Below are positions 52,901 through 63,000 of a stretch of DNA of 64,000 nt, in pieces. The position numbers and the translations under genes are program-made. Positions within the stretch are counted from its first letter, which is position 1; the number at the start of each line of letters is the position of its first letter. Where the stretch lies: positions 1-64,000 of the forward strand of contig JAVYIG010006782.1 of assembly GCA_035222895.1 (NCBI GenBank), given 5' to 3'. Source of the DNA: Strongylocentrotus droebachiensis (Eukaryota > Echinodermata > Echinoidea > Camarodonta > Strongylocentrotidae). The notes beneath the pieces are model-generated. The model made no database searches. It worked only from the letters and a program-made list of their open reading frames with translations, and was not told the DNA's origin.

Positions 52901-55900
52901 TATACAAACTCATCATATATATATACGATTCAAATGAAAATGTAGCCCCCAAAAAATATACCAGTGTTGTCAATTTGTAGGAAAAAACATGATCAACTTG
53001 CCACACAAATCCCAGTGAATAATTATTTAAAGTAAGAAAACATTCCCCCCAATTCTATTTCCTTTGACACATGTATGTGATTATTTATTCATTTTTTATA
53101 ATTTATTGTTATCTGTGCAGTGCCTGAAGCAGTAGTTGAGTTAAGCGAAGCAAGAGATGATGTGACTACGAGCTCTATAGCTGTGACATGGACTAAACCC
53201 AATGGTATAGTGGAATACTATGAAGTCACCTGTTCTGATAATGGGATTGCTTCACCAGCCCAGGTCAACCCCTCAGACGCCCTGACAGCATCTTGTACAG
53301 GGCTATCAACTCCTGGAGACGACTATAGTATATCTGTGACTGCAGTCAGTAATGATCAACGCAGTGAGACAGACACTATCACGATCACTGCATGTAAGTT
53401 TATCCAATAAATGTTTGAAAGTCCAAACCCATATCCATTTTAAGAGTCACTTTTCTTTAATTTTTACATGTACACTGTCATGACATGTTGGTCTAGAAAC
53501 ATGTAGACCAACATGTACGGCAAGTAAGACAATCTTCTTTTTTTTAATTGTCTTTTTTTTACAATGTTCCTCGTGATAAAAGTAGTTTTCCGTACAAACA
53601 ATCCTCACAATCTACAAACCTATATTTTTTACAAATTTTATGAAAAACAACATCAATCTGTTCTAAGCCTGAACAATATCAGATGCAGCATTGGAATTAG
53701 GGCAGTTAAAACAGTCAAATGCATTGAAAAAGGTTAACATTGAGTAATCAACGTAGTTTTGCAGAAATCAAATATTTGATATGTATTTTTATGTTATAAA
53801 TAGACATCTTTAATAATAATAATAATAATAATAATACTCAGTTCTTTTATAGCACATAACGCATTACAGGATAGCATGTCCCTATGCGCTTTAAATAGAA
53901 AGGAAAGAATTACAAGAAAAAGTCATACAAATTGGAAAATCCACTTAGAAGCAAAGAAGTACATGTAGTGTTGGACGCTGAGTTCATGTGTGTACACTTT
54001 TAACATTGAATAAATATGTTTTGAGAGAAACCTTAAACTTGTTTAAATTATTGTGATTTCTCATGGAATCTGGAATCGATTCATAATCGAAAGTACCTGT
54101 CATGGGGTTTTTATTGATTGATTTCTCTTAAATAGTGCCAGCAGCCGTTGTACTTTCCCCGGGTGAGTCTAACACGACAGCCATCTCAGCTACATGGACA
54201 ATGCCTATCGGTGTGGTGGATACCTTCAATATCACATGCTCCGATGGTACTGCCTCCCCAGCATCAATTCCTGTGATCAGCGGCCAAGCCGGGGAGCAGC
54301 TGACGGCTTACTGCGTAGGGTTACCCAAATCTGGAGAACAGTACATCCTGTCTGTGGTTGCTATTAGCAAGGACAAGCTGAGCGCCGTCAGCACAGTTGA
54401 AGTCTTTGCACGTGAGTTGAATAGACAGTGCAGTTAAAAAGGAATTAGAACCTCGTTAAAAAGACCTTAAAATCTTAGAGTGTACCAAGGTACATGCACC
54501 TTCTCCCTTTCTCAATATAGTAAATATTCAAATCTATCATAAGAATTGAAGACAGACCACCTTATTCGTCCTCATGACGAATTAAAATCTAGTTATTATC
54601 GTTATTAGTATTATTGTTTTCATTATCATCATCATAATTATTAGAGGCATCGTTTAACAATGTTCAATCTGAGATGAATGGCTCTATGTGTTATCAGTGT
54701 CTGTGATATGGTGTAATAATGAAGCCCTGAAAAAATTGTGCTTCAAAAAGATCATGAAGTGCCTCAAAAAAGTAAAAAATCTTTGAGTGACCAGTTTTAC
54801 TATACTCATTTTCCCCAATAGACTGTAGTGTTCTGAAAAGCGTTAGGAAAACGCAAAATTTGATTTTGATTTCCAATCATAAATATCTTGATAATCAGAC
54901 AGGCGATCGGCTTGTAAAAGTAATGGGGTTCCTTGCTGACCTAAAGGTTTATAGTTATCATTGCGGCATGAGCTAAATCCAGGATTTTGTTTCAGAATCT
55001 GAGACAAAGTTACCCAATCCCTTTAATATTATTATTATTATTATTATCACCATCAATATTGATATTGTTATGATTCACATACATGTAGTGCCCCTTGGAG
55101 TAGACCTCAAGGAAGGACCTTCGACCTTGACATCAGTTAGCGCATCCTGGATGAGGCAGAACGACACGGTAGAAAGTTACAGCATCAAGTGTAGCCATGA
55201 TGGAAAGGCATCCCCATCCACCATCAAAGACACCGATCAAGAATCATTTGAGGCAGCCTGTGTGAACCTGACAGGACCAGGAGCGACCTATAGCATGACT
55301 GTTTTCAGTGAAGTGGGCACAAACTCATCCTCTAACAGCAGCAGAGCTTCGAGTGTTATCCAACTGGTTGCAGGTTTGTATTATCTAGTAAATCAGGGCC
55401 CCTTCTTATAAAGAGTTGCCATTGATCCAAATCAATTTATCAAATCCTCCAATCGATTGGCAAGTTTACAGTCCTTTATCTCGTATTGTATATCCATAGT
55501 TGCGATTAATATAGATTGCAAATAAGTTTAGATTGATATCAACTCTTTATAAGACGAGGCCCTGTCGTGGAATTTTACACGGCAATGAAACCTGATTTAG
55601 AGTCCACCTGTATAGAAAGACCACACATTCTGTTTCTTTTGAATAATGTTTTTTATTGGAACATGTACTAAATCAAACCCCTAAATAAAGACCACCTGCC
55701 TGTAATGATGGTACTGTACATGTTTTTGTTTATTAACTGGTAAAGCACTTGTTTTTGTTATTCTTTGTTTGCAGTGCCTGAATCGGTTGAAAGCTTTGAT
55801 GTCACTGAACCCACCACAACTACTGTTGATGTTCAGTGGAATCTCATGCAGTGCTCAGAATGCGTCTACAACTATTTCCTGTTGACCTTTGAACCTGACA

Positions 55901-58900
55901 GTCAGGAACCAATCAGAGTAGACTACACTGATGGTGTTAATGAGTATTCTTCTCAGGTGTCAAATTTAACAGAGGGGAGGAGCTATAACTTCACTGTGGT
56001 GTCAGTGAGTGGGGTTGGTGTTGAAGACGCCACACTAAAGACTAGCGAGGGGAAGAGTATGGATCAGAGAACAGGTAATTAAAGATAGTAGTAAATAGTA
56101 GTAATAAGGATAAGGAAATTGATTATTTTAATTCATGATGAAGAAGAAGGTAGCTAGAGGAAAACAGAAATTGAGATGGATGGGTCATGTGTTGTAGAGG
56201 GAAGATGATGAACATGTGGAAAGATTGTGCGATCTTGAAGTGGATTTCCTAACAGGGAAAGGAAGACCAAAGATTTCATGGAGAGATATGGTGAAGTAAG
56301 AAAAGCAGTAAGCTTGGTCAAAATGAGGAGGATGCTCAAGACAAGAATAGGAGAGGTAGTGTCAAAAGTCTGTAACTTCTTATAAGAGGGAAAATGCTGA
56401 CTTTAATAAATGAAAATGATGATACATGTAATACTTCTACTACTAATGATAATGCTAATACTTGGACAAGTGCTAGCTACATGTACTTGACTATGTGGTG
56501 TGCCTTATGTTTAATACCAAGTTTTGAGGAATTAAGATCATGAATAGACATCAAAAGTATAATTTTTCTTCATGTACGGCCTGATCCAACTTTATACAAT
56601 CATCAGATGTTCTACAAATATAGAAAATAAAGTATTTAGCTATCATGTGACACTCAACAGTTTTTTATATGTGCATGAGCATGCAATATTGCAGCCTTTT
56701 TTGCATAGTATAACAAGTATAAAAGTGATATATATGAAGTATATTTCATCAATTTGGCCGATTGCTCTGATCTCAAACGGAGTGACGTTACGTTTGCTCC
56801 TGTGACAATGCCTCTGGGCTTTATTTTGTCAAAAGTATGGGGTTAGGATTAGGGTTAGGATGGCAGTTCGGCTTGAGGTTAGGTTTAAATGTATGTTAAG
56901 GGTTTAGGTTTAAGGTTAGGTATAGTGTTGGGTCGAGGGTTGAAGTAAGAAGTCTGGTTGCAGTTTGGTTTTAGGTTTGGGTTTAGGATTAGGTTTTGTG
57001 TTGGGTCGAGGGTTAGTTTAGGAAATCGATGTGGATGAATTGTTACAGGTGCAAGTGTCTTCATTCCCGCAATGTCCCATACTTTTTCCAAACAGTTCCT
57101 GCAACTCCATCAGAGTTGAGCATCGTGCCTGGCCAGCGGGAACTAAACCTGGTATGGGCATATGCAGGAGATGCAGATAACTTTACCATCACAATCACAC
57201 CCGATCATGGCATAGCTGTGTTCAATGGAGACCTTATTCAACCGGCTGCAGAGATCACGGGTCTGATTCCAGGGACAACGTATCTTGTTGCCGTAGTAAC
57301 TGTCAGTGGCGATGAGAGGAGTGAACCTAAAACTCAAACCGCCAGGACTGAAACTGATAGTGAGTTTTAAAAAAAAAATCGATTTATTTCATTTGTTGTC
57401 CTCCATGTATTAAATAGAATGGTGTTGCATATGGTCAATTCCAGCGTAATGGACATAACATTCAGACGTATTTTGGGTTTTAAAAATCGTCAAAAGTCCT
57501 AACTTACTATTAAAGTGAGTCCGTCACATTTGACGATCATTGACATTCCAAGCAAGTTTAACAATATTTCGCTTAGTAGCCCAAGATACAATGGACTCTT
57601 TGTAACTGTAACGATTGGACATGACGCAAAATGGACAAAGAATTTTTTGGCCCCTTTGAACAGTTTTGACAAATCTTTGAGTTTAAGGGTGCAATGAATA
57701 TAATTTAGGCACTATCAGAATCCTATATTCATACTCTGAACATAAATATCTGTTGTAAAACTATTAGATTACACATTTTCTTGTCAGAGCTGTAAGAAAA
57801 GTAGTGTACTAGACATGCTATTTAAAACCCCTATAACTTTATACAGTAGGCTTGTGGTTGCACCATGTGAGAGGGAGGGAGGATTGGGAAGTCCTGAAAA
57901 GGACTCTTGATAATCTTTCTTTCTTGAGTGTGTGTAGTCCTGAAAAGGATTGTTGGTGTAGTCTTGAAAAAGACTGTTGGTTATCTTTCTTAGCTTATAG
58001 TTCTAAGGAGAACTATAGCACCGGTTGGAGAGGATAGGTGGCAGGGGTTGAAGTTTAATTGTTCTAGTTAAATCTTGATTTTTACTGTATTTTGTTTTTT
58101 AAATTTTTAGATCCAAGTCCTGTACGCAACCCTGAAGCAGAAGTAGTAGATAAGAATACAATCACCTTGACTTATGAGAGTCCACTGGAGCCTAATGGTG
58201 AAATCACGTTTTATAGGATAAGCTACGTTGGTTCAAGAGATGTAAGTACATTTTACAGAGCTGTTAATACTAATATGATGATGAAAATGATGATAAGTAA
58301 TGATAATGATAATGATTGTATATTATTCATGTTTATAGAGTTATAAAAATGAAAATCATAATAATAGTGCATGTAGTAGCAGTATTAGTTGTAGTAGTAG
58401 TAGTAGTAGTAGTAGTGATGGTAGTGGTGGTGGTCATGGTGGTGACTCTGACTTCCACCATCACGATATGTATTACAACAGATTTTTATGGACATCTACG
58501 TTCTACAATACATTGTGTGTCCATTTTAGACCCCTACGGTAATCAAAATGATGTGTAATTCATTTATTGAGATTATCACACTTTTAGTCATTAAAAGGTA
58601 TGCAATAGTTTCCAGTACACATGCAGATCATTTAATGAATTCATTTGCATGGATCGTTTGTACAGTGTATAATATATGAATTTAATATTACTTCTGTCTG
58701 TCACCAACCTGCAGGGCAACACTGATCATGAATTCAGTGATGTTTATGGCGTTGTCCTGACCGTTATATACGAAGATCTGCGCGCTGGATTCTCCTATAT
58801 ATTCACGGTGAGTAATAAGTAGATATTAATTACTGGTCCTATTTACCCATGGTAAATGAGTAAATGCTCTTTCTGCAATTATTATTACTCCTGGGGGGTG

Positions 58901-60053
58901 TTTCACAAAGACTTAGATTGAGTTTAAGTTGGACTTAACTATGGCAGGATGTTCATGCCACTATTTGCTCTCATCATTTTGATCTTTAGATAATATTTTT
59001 TCTTTCAATAATGAATTATCAAAAAAATGTAAATTCTGAAGATTTGTGACCATGATTTGTACGTCCCTTGAGAGACCAATGCCAGTAAATGGTAAGAGTA
59101 AACAATGGGATTAATGGCCAGCCATAGTTAAGTCCAACTTAAAGTTGATCTTAGTCTTTGTGAAACACCCCCTGCATTGCAAGGTACCTCCACCTTGGTG
59201 GAGAGGGACAGATGTGGGCGAAACACCTCGTCCAAGGATATAAGCACCAAGCAGTGATCAAAATTAGGACATCTCTTGTATGAGATTCAAGAGCCTTCAC
59301 CAATATACAATGTACCATAGTGAAAATTCCAGTGACAATTATTTGTTGGTGATAGCAAATTGATCATTTGAAAGTTATTTATTGAATAAATAAAAGAATG
59401 TGATAACCGTTGAATAGATAAGACAAACAACCAAAAATGGTGATGATTATAATAATTGTAATAATAATGATAAAAATGACAATAATACTGTACTAATGAA
59501 AATAATAATAAAGGTCAAGCCATGGAATGGTTTAAATCATATGTCATGCCACTCTCAGGCTGTCTTGATAAACGACTGCCTTTCAGATTTTGTACCAGTT
59601 ACATGCGGAGTTCCGCAAGGCTCTGTGGGCCTGTTTTCGTTATATTTAACTGGTTTGAAGAATATTTTTCATCACCATTCTCTTATCATGTTTATGCCGA
59701 TGATATTCAAAAATATACCTCTTTCAAACCCAATCAGAGCAAGGCAGCCAGTGCTATCCATAACATTGAGACTTAATTGGTTGAACTCACATTCACTCAA
59801 ATTAAATGCGAATTTGTAATGTATGGTTCTAAGACTCAGTTAGAGAAGATTTCCATCACTTCAATTACTCTTGCTGGACATGAAATCACCTTTCATGTCT
59901 GTACCTTTCCTATTGCACTTTTGTATATATTTATCATGTATTTCATCTTTTGCACAAGCTGCGCCTTGAGCATTTAATTGTCAAGTGGATTTGGCCCCAT
60001 ACACAGACCTGCCAACCAGTACGATTTAGTTGTATTTAGTACGATTTTTGAAG

Positions 60054-60098
<45 letters not shown>

Positions 60099-63000
60099 AA
60101 ATATTTTGTGTGTGCATTTTCAATGGCAAAATGTCCATTCTGTCCTGTAAAGTATCCTACAAGCATCTCACATCGGCAATTGGGGATGTTTATTGGTTCA
60201 TCGAACACACCAGTCGTGACGAAATAATGCATATTCAACCAATGATCAATAAAAAAAAATCTTCCTGTAGGTAGAAACTGTAAAAGGCATTGATCCGCAT
60301 ACAATCCGTGTTTGTTTTCATGAATACAACTTTTGTCAGTAAAATACAACTTTTGACATTAAAGAATACAGTTTTTGAACTCCAGAGGTTGGCAGGTCTG
60401 CATACAAATCTTATGTATTGAAACCAAACAAATTTCACTGTATTTATTTATCTCTATCAGATAATAGCAGAGAATGATGGAGAGCTTTTAAGTGAACCAG
60501 TTTCAACTGCTCCAGTGGAAACGCCGCAAGAAGGTACGTGTTTTTGTGTCTTTTTTAAGTACTAGAACAGGTTGAGTTCTGGTGAAGGTGGAAAATTATC
60601 TGTGTAAGCTTTCTTGTTCCTTTAAAGGTAATACAAAGTTTTGGGAAATTTTGAAAATTGGGTGGATAGTGATTCTTTACAATTTTGATATATTTGGATG
60701 CCCCTATGGATGTATTATAAGCTCTAGAAAATTTAGCCCCTAAAACACTTCTACTTTCGAGAAAAATTGAATATAAAAATTTACCGGTGCTCCCGGTAAA
60801 TTTTGATAAATTTCAAAGAGCCCCTACGGCCGTACAATGGTAGCTTCGACCATGGAAATCTCAGAATATGTAGTTGTGATATATAATTTCTTAACTGGAA
60901 TAGCTAATCGGTCGATTTTAGTCAAGAAACATTGTTTTATAGCTTAATTAATATCTTGACCTTGAGAGGGAGCTATACAACATAAAGAGTTTATTATTTA
61001 CAATTTCATAACTTTAGACTCGATTTCAATGGCGACAACGATCACTGAATATTGCAGGATCGCATATGCTTCCAATATGTTCATTTAAACCAAATTCACG
61101 ACCCCATACCAAACTTTGTATTACCTTTAAGTCAGCTTTGAAGAGTATCATGGAAGAAATTCCTTAGAAAAAAGCTTGGTCTTCAACTCCCATCCTATTT
61201 GAGATACGACGAGTAACAGTTGAAAAGTTTGAACCAATATCTTATATTGTATATGGACAACACACATTTCAGCAAATACGTTCATTCCAATATCTCGCAC
61301 CAATTATTGTGTACTACATAATCATCATTATACCCAATTATTTCCAGAAATTTCTTTCACAGTATAATTACTTGACCAGAACTCAACTGTTATCTTTATC
61401 CAGACACAGACATTCTTCTCTTTCTTTGTAGTTGTACTTTCGCCCGTCCCAATCATCTGGTTAGCACTTTTCCATCCCTTTCTGACCTGAGCTTTTTTCT
61501 TAATTTCATCATATGTTACATCACCTTTCATGTCAGACTCTGTCCCAGGTCTGAGGCTACATATACACACACCTACCTCTTCCCCCGCTTGCCTTTTATC
61601 ATCCCTTTTCACTATGCATGTAGCATGTTGGTTACCCTGGAAACTGAACATGCGCCTAGCTGTCTATCTTTTAATCCATTTTCGGATTGTTTCCATTTCT
61701 TCATTTACTCCTGTCAGAACTTCATTCAGTAGTGGGTCTATTTCACCAACTGATTCCTTCCCTTCTTCTCTACAATGGTATTTCCAGTCTCTTAATCTTC
61801 ATTCAGATGTGAGTGGTAAACTGTGATGTTTATTTTCGTTTTGTTATAATATGATTTGAGTGTATAACGCTACACATTTTGTGTCTGAAATATCACACAG
61901 AAGATAGTGAATATACATTGGACCTTTCTTGCACGCAGTTGGCAATTTATTTACACATTAAAAACAAATGTCACAGTTTTACTTCTTCATATCTGAACGA
62001 GCCTGTAGGCATTCTTTCTTTATCTCTCTTTGTGGTTCTAGTTAATACTGAGCTATACTAAACATTCTGACATGTTTCTCTAATCGCTAGCAGGAAGTTA
62101 TCTATCATTATAGCGAAGATGAGGAAGAACATGGACCCTGCCAGTGTATTGTATGCAGAAACAGTTCTGCAAACTGGCTTAGTGGTCACATGTAGGATTG
62201 TGCCAGAGATGCCTCTTTTATTTTTCCCCCAACTCCTATCTTTCCCCAACTCCTCGCTTAATCTAGAACTACAGGTACACTATATGAGTGGTCACATCTA
62301 GCATTGTTCCAGAGATGCCTCTTTTCTTTTGACCTCAATTCCTCTCTAAATCTAGAACTGCAGGTATACTACATGTAGAAACAGTTCTCCAAACTGACCT
62401 AGTGGTCACATGTAGAATTGTACCAGCGATGCCTCTTTTATTTTACCTCAATTCCTCTCTTAATCTAAAACTACAGGTAAACTACATGTAGAAACAGTTC
62501 TGCAAACTGACCGAGTGGTCACAAGTAGAATTGTTCCAGAGATGCCTCTTTTTTCTTTCCTCAACTCCTCTCTAAATCTAGAACTGCAGGTATACTATAT
62601 GTAGAAACATTTCTGCAAACTTGCTGAGTGGTCACATGTAGAATTGTTCCAGAGATGCCTCTTTTCTTCTTTCCTCAATTCCTCTCTTAATCTAGAACTG
62701 CAGGTATACTATATATAGAAACAGTTCTGCAAACTGGCTGAGTGGTCACATGTAGAATTGTTCCAGAGATGCCTCTTTTGTCTGTCCTCAACTCCTCTCT
62801 TAATCTAGAACTGCAGGTATACTATATGTAGAAACAGTCATGAGAACTGACTGAGTGGATACATGTAGAATCAATCCAGAGATGCCCTTTTCTTTTACAG
62901 TACCTCACTTCATCTCTTAATCTAGAACTACAGGTAAACTATATGTAGAAACATTTCTGCAAACTGGCTGAGTGGTCACATGTACAATTGTTCCAGAGAG

